Shown piece by piece: positions 24,138 through 32,472 of a stretch of 32,533 nucleotides of DNA; position 1 is the stretch's first letter, and the number at the start of each line of letters is the position of its first letter. The notes under the pieces are model-generated. The model did no database searches, was not told the origin of the DNA, and was given only the letters and a program-made list of their open reading frames with translations. The DNA is taken from contig JAZNBV010000010.1 of the NCBI GenBank assembly GCA_045587205.1, forward strand, positions 1 through 32,533, written 5' to 3'. Both the position numbers and the translations under genes were made by a program. The stretch is from SIG78 sp045587205 (lineage in GTDB: Bacteria > Verrucomicrobiota > Lentisphaeria > Victivallales > Victivallaceae).

Positions 24138-24857
24138 TTACTGAACTTCGCGGTAGATATAGTGATTTTTCGGCAGCGGGTAGGTTCCGCCTTCGTACTT
24201 GACAGATATAATGTTGCCTGCCAGCGCAGCTATATTGGTATAGCCGTTGTGGCGTAAGCCTTTGCCGTTTTTCATGCAATCACTGCGGACATAAGCGTAC
24301 CACGGGTTGGCGGTCAGATTATAGTCGCAGTCGGCAAAGAGCCAGGCTTCGGAGGGGTCTGAAGCATAACCTTTGGGCTGTATACCGCCAAAGTAGGCAT
24401 CAAGTCCGGCAAATGTATTCAGGTATTTGCGGGCGGCGTTGGTATCCGAATAAGCCTGGTTGAGCGCATAACTGATACCGTAGTCCGGAGCCAGTTTTTC
24501 GCTCATCCCGACCGGGCAGTTGAAAATCGGCGGTCTGTATGCTTTTGTGTATCCCCAGTCGGAGTGATTGTAGGTGGAAAAATTATCAAAATCGATTGAC
24601 ATATAGGGCATCAGCAGATAGGGCCATTTGTGACCATTGTGCCCGGAACCGGCAGAGGCATAGATAACGATGCAGTCGTTATTGCTATCGGCATACATCA
24701 AATTAGCCACACCAAGGGATTTCAGATTGCCCTGACAGTTGGTGCTTTGCGCCCGGGCCCGGGCTGCTCCCAATGCTGGGAGCAGCATAGCTGCCAATAT
24801 AGCAATAATAGCTATCACAACCAGCAGCTCGATCAGAGTAAATTGATTTTTTTTCAT
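24138..24857 (-). CDS. Prepilin-type protein with H-X9-DG-like C-terminal domain
   Basis: This 239-residue protein begins MKKNQFTLIELLVVIAI, the type IV/type II prepilin N-terminal methylation motif with a hydrophobic helix (about 7-27). A glycine-, asparagine- and tyrosine-rich globular part follows. Near the end, GKGLRHNGYTNIAALAGNI corresponds to the H-X9-DG motif of the family expanded in Lentisphaerota and Planctomycetota. The residue before the mature Phe is Gln rather than the usual Gly, so peptidase processing may differ. It probably sits at the cell surface or periplasm as a minor pseudopilin or a scaffold; no secretion machinery is nearby. AAAGGA lies upstream of the ATG. It has its own strong promoter. 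Confidence 0.85.
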   Translation of the reverse strand: MKKNQFTLIELLVVIAIIAILAAMLLPALGAARARAQSTNCQGNLKSLGVANLMYADSNNDCIVIYASAGSGHNGHKWPYLLMPYMSIDFDNFSTYNHSDWGYTKAYRPPIFNCPVGMSEKLAPDYGISYALNQAYSDTNAARKYLNTFAGLDAYFGGIQPKGYASDPSEAWLFADCDYNLTANPWYAYVRSDCMKNGKGLRHNGYTNIAALAGNIISVKYEGGTYPLPKNHYIYREVQ

Positions 24858-24904
24858 AGAGGGTCATCCTTTCGTTAAATTACAATAAAACTTTTACATT
24901 TATA

Positions 24905-24933
24905 AGTATACAACAATTTTTCTGTTTTGTCAA
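24905..24933 (-). promoter_or_regulatory. Sigma70 promoter of the pseudopilin gene
   Basis: On the minus strand, a consensus TTGACA (24928-24933), a 17-nt spacer and TATACT (24905-24910) lie about 48 nt before the start codon. The segment CTTGACAAAACA is identical in the promoter of the neighbouring GntR gene. Confidence 0.75.
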
Positions 24934-25067
24934 GATACAGCAATTAAAAATCTGTTAAAAATCTGTTATTCTGTTTCCCATCCGGCACTCATTCAGGCAA
25001 TGAAAACTGCCGTACCCGGCGGGGAATCGGATTATTTTCAATATTTACTACTTTCCCTGGTAAGGAT

Positions 25068-26126
25068 TCAATCCAGTAAATCCATATTTGTGAATTCATA
25101 ATTGTATTTTTTTATCAGTTTGCTGCGCGACGACTGCAGAAGTAATTTTACCGCATCCGCACCCATTTTTTCAAAAGGCGGAGTGCCGTTGGCAACAATA
25201 TTTTCTTTACAGGTTGCCTGCGGAATATGCAATGCGCATATTTTTACGCTTTCGGGCAGATCAAGATACCGGTGTATTGAGAGAACTGTAAAAAATCTGC
25301 TGTCATCAACAATCAGACAGTCAAACTTATGCTGGTCATAAGCACGGCGTACAGCGGAGGCGATCAAGTGCTGATTTTTTTCGGAAAAGCGGCAGTGGGT
25401 GGGGATTCGGATGATTTTTTCAGCAAACCCCGGCAACGGCAGATCGTAATAAATATCATCGTGCGTAGGCGCGCTTTTAAGACAGGGAGAGGCTATGGCA
25501 GGATACCGGCATCCTGCCTGCCGGAATCTTTCTAATATGCGTATGACTGCATCGCGGCGGCAGGCCGTAAGTTTTATCCAGTTGGCTGTGTATTGTTTGG
25601 TGCCGTACATCCGGCTCTGGTGATCGAGAAAAGCCACCCGTGAACGCTTTTGCGCCAGCAATGGAAAACACCTGTAAAACCACGTCCCCGGTACTATCAG
25701 CATTGAATCGGAATTGAACCTTTTGAAGCCATTCCAATCCAGTTCTTCGCGGCTGTTGCTTTTGCTGGCGGCAAAGATTTCAATAACTGCATTGAGTTCT
25801 TTACTTTGCTGCAAAGCTCCGGCAAGGTAACGCTGCAGTGGATCGCGGTCAAATTCATATTCCGGGTTGGAGAAAAAATCCGGAGTTGGAATCAGAAATG
25901 TTATGGGGGATGACCCCGCTGCAAAAGTTCCGCTGCCGCGGCGGCGCACGATCAATCCTTCAGATTGCATTTGCGTAAGGAGTTTGTTTACCGTCGTCCG
26001 GGCGATCTTGAAGCGCTGTGAAAGCAGTGTTTCGCTGGGAAGTCTTACTCCGGGACGGGAAGTTTGCACCAGGATGCGTATTTCCTGTTCCGCTGTCAGA
26101 GTTTTTTTTGTAATATTCCGTGCCAT
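25068..26126 (-). CDS. GntR-family regulator with LacI-type sensing domain
   Basis: This 352-residue protein has an N-terminal winged helix of the GntR type (about 10-70: LPSETLLSQRFKIARTTVNKLL, then SEGLIVRRRGSGTF). It is fused to a periplasmic-binding-protein-like domain (about 75-350) as in LacI/AraR-type regulators, ending with EKMGADAVKLLL. AraR-like members bind sugars and repress transport and catabolic genes. ATG 26126 is preferred because GCGGA lies 9 nt upstream; TTG 26135 is an in-frame alternative. The operator-like repeat over its own -10 suggests autoregulation. Its targets may include the adjacent pseudopilin gene. Confidence 0.85.
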   Translation of the reverse strand: MARNITKKTLTAEQEIRILVQTSRPGVRLPSETLLSQRFKIARTTVNKLLTQMQSEGLIVRRRGSGTFAAGSSPITFLIPTPDFFSNPEYEFDRDPLQRYLAGALQQSKELNAVIEIFAASKSNSREELDWNGFKRFNSDSMLIVPGTWFYRCFPLLAQKRSRVAFLDHQSRMYGTKQYTANWIKLTACRRDAVIRILERFRQAGCRYPAIASPCLKSAPTHDDIYYDLPLPGFAEKIIRIPTHCRFSEKNQHLIASAVRRAYDQHKFDCLIVDDSRFFTVLSIHRYLDLPESVKICALHIPQATCKENIVANGTPPFEKMGADAVKLLLQSSRSKLIKKYNYEFTNMDLLD

Positions 26127-26148
26127 AACCTGCAATCCGCTTTAATAC

Positions 26149-26189
26149 ATTGTACTGGCTATTATACAATACTGCGCGTGTTTTGTCAA
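26149..26189 (-). promoter_or_regulatory. Sigma70 promoter and operator-like inverted repeat of the GntR-family gene
   Basis: On the minus strand, TTGACA (26184-26189), a 17-nt spacer and TATAAT (26161-26166) match the full consensus. The inverted repeat ATTGTA-N10-TACAAT (26149-26154 / 26165-26170) spans the -10 and the likely start point, a classic position for autorepression by a dimeric regulator. Confidence 0.75.
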
Positions 26190-26251
26190 GCAGGCAAGTT
26201 TATGAAAGTTGTATATCTTAAATGGAAAACCGGGTAAAACAGTTGATTTTT

Positions 26252-26285
26252 CCGGTACGGAGAATTTGTCGGTTCGCCGTACCGG
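26252..26285. repeat. Inverted repeat (9-bp perfect arms) beyond the lipocalin 3' end
   Basis: CCGGTACGG (26252-26260) pairs with CCGTACCGG (26277-26285) around a 16-nt loop. It begins 13 nt past the lipocalin stop on the minus strand, where a terminator would be expected. In that direction the stem is followed by A residues, not T, so intrinsic termination is doubtful. It could be an mRNA-stabilising hairpin or a protein site. Confidence 0.55.
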
Positions 26286-26297
26286 CAGAGTTGTTGT

Positions 26298-26864
26298 TTA
26301 TTTGGCGGGGAGTACCAGATTGGAGATCATCCCGGTGGGGTATTGCAGCAGATTCACTGCAAAGCCCCATTTTTTCAGCATTTCAAGGCACACAGCCAGT
26401 TCCGCGCGGCTGATGACCGGTTTACGGGCCAATATCCAGACATAATCCATTGTGCTGCCGCTGACGATGGCAAGAGTATAGTCTTTATTGAGATATATTA
26501 TCTTGTATATGCCGTAAAAAGGTCCGAAGAAACTCACTTTTATTTCCCCGAAACCGCTTACATTGCTGACCTTGCCGATGCCGTAAGCCGCCACCGGTAC
26601 TCCTTGCCGCAAACCGGAATTGACAATGGCAATATTGCCGTTGGGTTCAAGTGTGTAATCAGCCTGGGCATCGGTGATGTTCTGTTCAAAAGAGTGGGGC
26701 AGCCGTGCAATTTCGTACCACTTGCCCATATACCTTGCAGCATTGAAATCGGTTACAGCCGGGATGTTTGCGGTGCTGCTGGAACTGCCGCATCCGCTTG
26801 TTGCAATGATCGTCAGCAGCGCGGTCAGCGCGGAATAAAGTTTGATTTGCCAATGTTTTTTCAT
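26298..26864 (-). CDS. blc: Lipocalin-family outer-membrane lipoprotein (Blc type)
   Basis: This 188-residue protein has a lipoprotein signal: a hydrophobic stretch then ATSGC, with Cys25 as the likely lipidated residue (the lipobox is imperfect, TSGC instead of LAGC). The lipocalin signature YMGKWYEIARLPHSFE (45-60, with the invariant GxW) is characteristic of the bacterial Blc family. The C-terminal YVWILARKP also matches. Blc proteins are small beta-barrels that bind lipids such as lysophospholipids and are linked to envelope stress. It is divergent from the lactonase gene with about 134 bp between starts. Confidence 0.9.
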   Translation of the reverse strand: MKKHWQIKLYSALTALLTIIATSGCGSSSSTANIPAVTDFNAARYMGKWYEIARLPHSFEQNITDAQADYTLEPNGNIAIVNSGLRQGVPVAAYGIGKVSNVSGFGEIKVSFFGPFYGIYKIIYLNKDYTLAIVSGSTMDYVWILARKPVISRAELAVCLEMLKKWGFAVNLLQYPTGMISNLVLPAK

Positions 26865-26998
26865 AGTTTACCTCCGTTGTGATAGCAGTTTTGCTTTTCT
26901 TGACCGGAAAAAACGCTCATAAGTTCATAAACAGGATTGTATTTTTATATTTGAGAGGTATATTTCCTGAAAATATTATTGGAAAACCGGGAGTTTTT

Positions 26999-28042
26999 AT
27001 GAATGAACAAATTTTTTATATCGGGGCGATGAGTGCCAAAGACTCATCCGGCGGCATTGCCGGGTATATTCTGGAAAATGGAGTGCCGGTGCAGCAGTTT
27101 TATCATCACTGCTGTGGCGTAAAATATCTGGCGTGGTCGCAGAATAAACGTGTGCTTTATGCCACAACGATCTGTGATGCGGCAAACTCTGTTGGTGCAG
27201 TTTCCGCATTCCGGGTGCTTGATAACGGCGCTCTTGAGTTTATCAATGAAGTCAGCGCCAACGGGGTAAGCACCTGCCATCTGGCGGCGGCTCCGGGCGG
27301 GAAATACCTTTATGCGGTAAATTATATGACTTCTGCACTTTGTGAATTTACTTTGCAGAGCAATGGCGCGATCGGTTGTTTGAAGCGTCAGATAACTTTT
27401 ACCGGCAAAGGTTCAGTGCCGCGTCAGGATGCTCCGCACCCGCATTTTACCGGTTTTACGCCTGATGGAGAGCTGCTTGCGGTGGTCGATCTGGGGCTGG
27501 ATGCGGTGAAACTTTTTGATTTCGACCCGGAAAAAGGCTTGATTGCCCCGGAGAAACCTTATCTGTTCAAGGTAGAACCATCCGGTACCGGACCGCGCCA
27601 TCTGACTTTCAACCGGGCAGGGGAGAGAGCGTACCTTGTCAATGAATTAGCCAACAGTGTTTATGTGCTGGAGTGGAAAAATAAAACATTTACTCTTTTG
27701 CAGAAAATATCGACTCTGCCGGAAAACTTTACCGGAGAAACCAAGGCATCCGCCATCCGGTTATCGCCCGATGAACGATTTCTCTTTGCCTCCAACCGCG
27801 GTTACGACTCCATTGCCGTTTACCGCGTGCTGGATTCCGGTTTACTGGAACTGCAGGAGATCGTGCCGTCGGAAGGTGTCAGCCCCCGCGATATAAATTT
27901 TCTGCCGGGAGGAAAAATGTTTGCCGCCGCCAACGAATTTACCAACAACACTGCGTTTTTTGATTATGAACCCGTTACCGGTAAACTTGCTTACAAAGAA
28001 ATCAGCGAGACACTGGTCAATCCGCTGGCAATTTACTGGTGA
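26999..28042 (+). CDS. Lactonase, seven-bladed beta-propeller family (YbhE-type 6-phosphogluconolactonase-like)
   Basis: This 347-residue protein shows repeating blades such as GKYLYAVNYM, GELLAVVDLGLDAVKLFDFD, GERAYLVNELANSVYVLEW, ERFLFASNRGYDSIAVYRV and GKMFAAANEFTNNTAFFDYE. SGTGPRHLTF is the family hallmark. YbhE/Pgl members hydrolyse 6-phosphogluconolactone or other sugar lactones. There is no signal peptide from the chosen start, so it is probably cytoplasmic. ATG 26999 has CGGGAG just upstream; the 40-codon extension before it lacks family character. The last 10 nt overlap the convergent tsaC gene, with no terminator between. Confidence 0.86.
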   Translation: MNEQIFYIGAMSAKDSSGGIAGYILENGVPVQQFYHHCCGVKYLAWSQNKRVLYATTICDAANSVGAVSAFRVLDNGALEFINEVSANGVSTCHLAAAPGGKYLYAVNYMTSALCEFTLQSNGAIGCLKRQITFTGKGSVPRQDAPHPHFTGFTPDGELLAVVDLGLDAVKLFDFDPEKGLIAPEKPYLFKVEPSGTGPRHLTFNRAGERAYLVNELANSVYVLEWKNKTFTLLQKISTLPENFTGETKASAIRLSPDERFLFASNRGYDSIAVYRVLDSGLLELQEIVPSEGVSPRDINFLPGGKMFAAANEFTNNTAFFDYEPVTGKLAYKEISETLVNPLAIYW

Positions 28043-28614
28043 AGCGCATTGAGTATATCAGCTTCGGAAACCGGTCCCTGCCGGAGGATTATGCACTGGT
28101 TGTCCACTACTGATACCACGGTGGAGGCTGCAGCATCTTCCGGCAATGCTCCACCGTCAATTATCATATCCACGCTGCCGTCAAGCTGTCCGACTGCTTC
28201 GGCAACATTCAGCACATTAGGCATACCGGAAGCATTTGCGCTGGTCGATGCCAGCGGACGGGAGCGCCTTTTCAGCAATTCCAGTATGAACGGGTGATCG
28301 GGTATCCGGACACCGACGGTAGGATATTCCTCATTGCCGGGAGCTATAACAGTTATGGGCCCGGGCGCAAATTTTTTCAGCAGTATTCTGGCAGGATCAT
28401 TGAGTTTTACGCCGTATTTTTCCGCCATATCGGCATTATATGCAAACATTGCCAGCGGCTTGCTGTCACTGCGGTGTTTGAGGTTGTATATCTTCTGTCG
28501 TGCGGCGGAATCCTGCCAGTCGCATACCAGACCGTACACGGTTTCGGTCGGTACCAGCAGAACCGCGCCGGGAGTTGCCAGAATTTTTAAAGCATTGTCA
28601 AGTAATTTCTGCAT
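28033..28614 (-). CDS. tsaC: TsaC/YrdC/Sua5-family threonylcarbamoyl-AMP synthase
   Basis: This 193-residue protein makes L-threonylcarbamoyl-AMP from threonine, bicarbonate and ATP for the t6A modification of tRNAs reading ANN codons. Motifs are VPTETVYGL (21-29), KHRSDSKPLA (46-55, the KxR...K nucleotide-binding set), VGVRIPDHPF and STSANASG. It is the short YrdC form without the Sua5 domain. I chose ATG 28614, two bases after the upstream symporter stop, with AGGA about 10 nt before it; TTG 28620 is in frame but less likely. It forms an operon with the symporter gene. The YrdC domain of HypF in this window is a separate paralogue. Confidence 0.9.
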   Translation of the reverse strand: MQKLLDNALKILATPGAVLLVPTETVYGLVCDWQDSAARQKIYNLKHRSDSKPLAMFAYNADMAEKYGVKLNDPARILLKKFAPGPITVIAPGNEEYPTVGVRIPDHPFILELLKRRSRPLASTSANASGMPNVLNVAEAVGQLDGSVDMIIDGGALPEDAAASTVVSVVDNQCIILRQGPVSEADILNALHQ

Positions 28615-28616
28615 AA

Positions 28617-30206
28617 TCAATCAGCTTTTCCTGATTTGGTTTTACGGCAATGGATCTGTTCGCCGAGGTAACACGCAGTGAATGCTGTCAATCCGGCGGC
28701 AAAACCGAACACCGCACCATTGGTCAGCTGGAACTCAAAAATATCTGAAGAAAGTTTTTGTGTAAAACTGCCGGGAATCCCCATACTGGCAATAAATATG
28801 TATGCCACCCAGACAAATGAAGATACGATCATTGTACTCCAGATAACACTGCGTGAAGCTTTGGGTACATAGATTGCAGCCAGCACCGGAATCAGCACCA
28901 CCACCAGCTGCGAAGCCCAGCAGCTGGTCATAAGCGCATAAATACTTTCAACTTTCATAGCCAGAAATGTGGCGATAACCAGCAGCGCTATTGTTGTTAT
29001 GCGCGTGATCACCAGAATGGTTTTTTCTGAAGCTTTGGGCCAGACGGGATATACTACATTGTTTACCAGAAGACTCGATGCAGCCAAAAGAGAACTGTCT
29101 GCTGAACTCATAATCGCCGAAAAAAGAGCACTCAAAAAGAGCGTAAGCAGTACCGGGTGCGCCGCCCCCATAACTCCGATGGCGATACGCGGCAAAACCT
29201 GATTTTCCAGATTGGTACCCATTGCTTCAGCGGTGATTCCCCATTTCGGCAGCAGTATTTTTGCTGCCAGACCAATAGTTATGGGGATCAGGGCAATGGC
29301 AAAGTAGAGGAACCCGGACATAATGGAACTGCAAATAGCCACCCGGTCATCCTTGCTGGCAAGTGAGCGCTGTATAAGATCCTGACCGACCATACACCCC
29401 AGTCCCATAATTATCCAGTTACCGATGTAATTGACCATTTGCAGCGGGTGATCAGTGCTTCCCGGGGGGGGCGCCAGCGAAAGATCCACATTGGGATTGT
29501 TGATTACAGCGTTCAGACCGCCTGACATTTCCACGGCGCCCGGAACTATGATTATCAAGCCGGTTACAATCAGAACCACCTGTACAAGGTCGGTAATGGT
29601 AACTGCCCACATACCGCCGGTAACGGTGTAAAACAGCACCACCGCCGCACTGATACAGCGCGCCGAAAAGAGATCCATACCTGTAAGCAGATTAAGCAGT
29701 GTCCCCAAGCCGAGCACCTGTGCGCCCAGCCAGCCGATATATACCGGGATCATCCAGAGCGTAGCGTAAATCCCGGCGCCTCTGCCGTATTTCTGCTGAA
29801 TAATATCAGTAACGGTCATACAGTTGAGCTTGCGCAGTACGCCCACAATGAATACCCCCGCGAAAATCAAACTCAACGATGCGGCAAAGGGGTCAGCAAT
29901 AACTTCGCGCAAACTGCCGCTGTAAACAGTTGCCGCCACGCCCATACTGGAACCGGCACCGAACCAGGTGGCAAGCAGTGTAGCTGTAGCCATCCAGAGC
30001 GGCAGACGGCGTCCGGCAACAACAAAGTCGCCCAGATTTTTGACATTTCTGCCGGCAAAATACCCTATTCCAAGCATCAGAAGCACATAAAAAGAGATAC
30101 CTATCCACAGAATTTTTTGAGTCAGCGGATCCAGACAGAGCATTGCTTCGCCTTCGGCATTGACTGCCGGCGCTGCATTGGCAAGGAGTTGTATGATATT
30201 GATCAT
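28617..30206 (-). CDS. Sodium:solute symporter (SSS/SLC5 family)
   Basis: This is a 529-residue membrane protein with about 13 hydrophobic segments. The SSS pattern is clear: AGRRLPLWMATATLLATWFGAG near the N-terminus, LPRIAIGVMGAAHPVLLTLF, and SAIMSSADSSLLAASSLLVNN in the region of the Na2 site. Family members couple Na+ entry to uptake of sugars, choline, amino acids or similar solutes; the GSSMGVAATVYSGS part resembles the choline-transporter-like branch, but the substrate is uncertain. The best ribosome site (AAGGA) is about 13 nt from the ATG, rather far. It is co-transcribed with tsaC. The 275-bp interval to asd contains no gene that I can see. Confidence 0.88.
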   Translation of the reverse strand: MINIIQLLANAAPAVNAEGEAMLCLDPLTQKILWIGISFYVLLMLGIGYFAGRNVKNLGDFVVAGRRLPLWMATATLLATWFGAGSSMGVAATVYSGSLREVIADPFAASLSLIFAGVFIVGVLRKLNCMTVTDIIQQKYGRGAGIYATLWMIPVYIGWLGAQVLGLGTLLNLLTGMDLFSARCISAAVVLFYTVTGGMWAVTITDLVQVVLIVTGLIIIVPGAVEMSGGLNAVINNPNVDLSLAPPPGSTDHPLQMVNYIGNWIIMGLGCMVGQDLIQRSLASKDDRVAICSSIMSGFLYFAIALIPITIGLAAKILLPKWGITAEAMGTNLENQVLPRIAIGVMGAAHPVLLTLFLSALFSAIMSSADSSLLAASSLLVNNVVYPVWPKASEKTILVITRITTIALLVIATFLAMKVESIYALMTSCWASQLVVVLIPVLAAIYVPKASRSVIWSTMIVSSFVWVAYIFIASMGIPGSFTQKLSSDIFEFQLTNGAVFGFAAGLTAFTACYLGEQIHCRKTKSGKAD

Positions 30207-30481
30207 CGATGAATATTGTTCCTTATATTATTGTTATATGGTTTTCTGATTTTTTGCGACATTAAAAATAGTTCCCTTTTAAAATATTGCAATCTTGAAA
30301 TGCCCGCGACGGCAATTTTTTCCATTTTTTTTTGATATAGAGTCATATATTGAAAAAAAATCGAAAAAAATGGCAATGATTCCATAAAAAAATTTGCAAT
30401 TTTTCAGTAGGGGGCTATTTTATGCATTTTTGATTTGCAAAACTTTGTTGTTGGTGATTTACAGAGAAAGGAACAATGAAA

Positions 30482-31486
30482 ATGTCGAAAGCCTACAACG
30501 TTGCTGTTGCCGGTGCAACCGGTGCTGTCGGGATCGAAATGATCAAGACTCTGGAAAAGCGTAATTTTCCGGTTAAGAACCTCAAACTGTTGGCATCTGC
30601 CCGTTCTGCAGGTAAAAAACTGACTTTTAAAGATACCGAAATAGTCATTGAAGAATTGACCGAAAATTCGTTCAAGGGCGTGGATATTGCCCTGTTCAGT
30701 GCCGGCGGGGATATCTCCAAGCAGTACCGCAAGGCTGTGGTTGATTCCGGCTGCGTTATGGTTGACAACTCCAGCGCGTTCCGTATGGATGATGATGTTC
30801 CGCTGGTCGTGCCGGAAGTGAACCCCGAAGATGTCAAGTGGCACAACGGTGTGATCGCCAACCCCAACTGCACCACCGCCATTATGCTGGTGGCTGTTGC
30901 TCCGCTGCACCGCGCCAAGAAACTCAAGCGTCTGGTGGCTGCCACTTATCAGGCAACCAGCGGCGCCGGCGCCAAGGGTATGGAAGAATTGATCGTTCAG
31001 ACCCGCCAGCTGCTCAACGGCGAAGCTATCGAACCGAAGGCATTTGCCCACCGGATCGGTTTCAACCTGATTCCGCACATTGATGTCTTCTACGATAACG
31101 GTTACACCAAAGAAGAACTCAAAATGCTCAACGAAAGCCGCAAGATGCTGCATCTGCCTGATCTGCAGCTCTCCTGCACCTGCGTGCGTATCCCGGTGCT
31201 GCGCGCCCACAGCGAATCGCTGAATATGGAGTTTGAAGAAGACATCACTCCGGCAGAAGTCCGCGAAATCCTGGGCAAGGCTCCCGGTGTGCAGGTGGTC
31301 GATGACCCGATGAACAAGGTTTACCCGATGCCGATCGATGCCACTGAAAAATATGATGTGCTTGCCGGCCGTATCCGTCAGGATATTTCCCGCAACGACC
31401 TCAAGGGTATTGAAATGTTTGTCACCGGCGACCAGCTGCTCAAGGGTGCTGCGCACAACGCAGTTCAGATCGCTGAATTGCTGTGA
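30482..31486 (+). CDS. asd: Aspartate-semialdehyde dehydrogenase
   Basis: Asd reduces aspartyl phosphate to aspartate semialdehyde with NADPH, the branch point to lysine/diaminopimelate, threonine and methionine. The 334-residue protein has GATGAVG (11-17) for NADP binding, SAGGDISK, DNSSAFRM, the catalytic Cys130 in IANPNCTTAIML, YQATSGAGAKGMEEL and the late RIRQDIS. This is the GAPDH-like Asd family at normal length. ATG 30482 is preferred because AAAGGA (30467-30472) lies 9 nt before it; ATG 30476 in frame is too close. Compared with neighbours it uses more AAG, AAC and ATC codons, suggesting high expression. A single-gene unit, it ends at a terminator. Confidence 0.96.
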   Translation: MSKAYNVAVAGATGAVGIEMIKTLEKRNFPVKNLKLLASARSAGKKLTFKDTEIVIEELTENSFKGVDIALFSAGGDISKQYRKAVVDSGCVMVDNSSAFRMDDDVPLVVPEVNPEDVKWHNGVIANPNCTTAIMLVAVAPLHRAKKLKRLVAATYQATSGAGAKGMEELIVQTRQLLNGEAIEPKAFAHRIGFNLIPHIDVFYDNGYTKEELKMLNESRKMLHLPDLQLSCTCVRIPVLRAHSESLNMEFEEDITPAEVREILGKAPGVQVVDDPMNKVYPMPIDATEKYDVLAGRIRQDISRNDLKGIEMFVTGDQLLKGAAHNAVQIAELL

Positions 31487-31509
31487 TAACAGGTTCATAA
31501 AAGTTATTC

Positions 31510-31545
31510 AAGGTATTGCCGTAAATATTGCGGTAATACCTTTTT
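31510..31545 (+). terminator. Rho-independent terminator after asd
   Basis: AGGTATTGCCG (31511-31521) pairs with CGGTAATACCT (31531-31541), 11 bp with one G-T pair and a 9-nt loop, followed by TTTT. It lies 24 nt after the asd stop and 25 nt before the next start codon. Confidence 0.85.
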
Positions 31546-31569
31546 GTATTTTTGTTCAAGGAGTTTGTT

Positions 31570-32472
31570 ATGGATAATTCACCTGAATTTTTGCAGAAAC
31601 TCGGAACTTTTGAATGTGATATTGTTGAAGCCAATCCTGTGGTATGGAAAGGTGAATTGCTGGTTTTTGAGTACATCCGGGGAGTAGGTTCGACCAGCCG
31701 CCCCTGCTATCTGAACATCAACAAACCCTCGTATTTCCGTTTCCGCCGTTTGAGCGATAACTCATTTACTGCGCCTTTCGGCAGCGGTCTGCATATGGGC
31801 AACGCCTTTGTTGACGGTGACCGGATGGTGGTTACTTGCGTGGAAGATTGGGGAAAAAGCCGCTTTTACCAGCTGGAATCACGCGATCTGGAAAATTGGA
31901 CAGCGCCGCGTCTGATTCTGGATGATCCGGCACAGAAGGGATATAATACCTCGGTCTGCAAAGCAGGTGATAAATATGTAATGGTGTACGAATTAGGCGC
32001 TCCTGCTGAAAAGGTCGGCGTGCCGTTTACGATGTTTTTTGCTGAATCGCACGACCTGGTGACTTTCCGGGCAATCAACGGCGCGGTGTTCGGCTTTGAC
32101 CACTATACAGGCGGTCCGATGCTGCGTTATTTTGACGGTTTTTACTATATGTTTTATCTGCAGGGCAGTTACGAGGATGGGTTTGAAACCGCAGTTGCCC
32201 GTTCAAGTGACCTGAAAAACTGGACATACAGCAAGAAAATCGTTCTCGGATACGGCGAAAAAGATTATATGCTCAACGAAATTTTCCCCGCCAAAGAAGC
32301 CTGGCGCGTGGAAAAAGCCGAAAATATCAACGCTTCCGACCTGGATATGTGCGGATATAACGGCAATCTGGAACTCATTTACAGCTGGGGCAATCAGCGC
32401 GGACACGAATTCCTTGCCCGCGCAATGGTGCCCGGTATGACCGAAGAAGAGTTCTGCAAAAGTTTCTTTTGA
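31570..32472 (+). CDS. Five-bladed beta-propeller glycosidase-like protein (GH43/GH130-like)
   Basis: This 300-residue cytoplasmic protein (no signal peptide) shows the repeating pattern of five-bladed propeller glycosidases and phosphorylases: IVEANPVVWKGELLVFEYIRG, GNAFVDGDRMVVTCVEDW, ESRDLENWTAPRLIL, YNTSVCKAGDKYVMVYEL, GGPMLRYFDGFYYMFYLQGS, then ARSSDLKNWTYSKKIVL, and a last blade with NGNLELIYSWGNQRGHEFLA. SxDLxxW repeats are typical of GH43/GH32/GH130-like proteins. Candidate acids include Glu in VEAN and Asp in NASDLDMCG; I cannot assign catalytic roles. ATG 31570 has AAGGAG 6 nt upstream. It follows asd but is separated by a terminator. Confidence 0.75.
   Translation: MDNSPEFLQKLGTFECDIVEANPVVWKGELLVFEYIRGVGSTSRPCYLNINKPSYFRFRRLSDNSFTAPFGSGLHMGNAFVDGDRMVVTCVEDWGKSRFYQLESRDLENWTAPRLILDDPAQKGYNTSVCKAGDKYVMVYELGAPAEKVGVPFTMFFAESHDLVTFRAINGAVFGFDHYTGGPMLRYFDGFYYMFYLQGSYEDGFETAVARSSDLKNWTYSKKIVLGYGEKDYMLNEIFPAKEAWRVEKAENINASDLDMCGYNGNLELIYSWGNQRGHEFLARAMVPGMTEEEFCKSFF

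Noticed and set aside
28033..28042. Frameshift or assembly error where the lactonase and tsaC ends overlap
   Set aside because: Both proteins have normal C-termini and lengths; a 10-nt convergent overlap is ordinary in compact genomes.
30207..30475. Lysine or other riboswitch in the leader upstream of asd
   Set aside because: The interval is only about 270 bp, very A/T rich and shared with a divergent gene; I could find no conserved riboswitch core or terminator/antiterminator pair.
30404..31498. Long minus-strand open frame (364 codons) over asd
   Set aside because: It is the complement of a confidently identified asd gene; its His/Asp-rich composition is typical of an antisense shadow.
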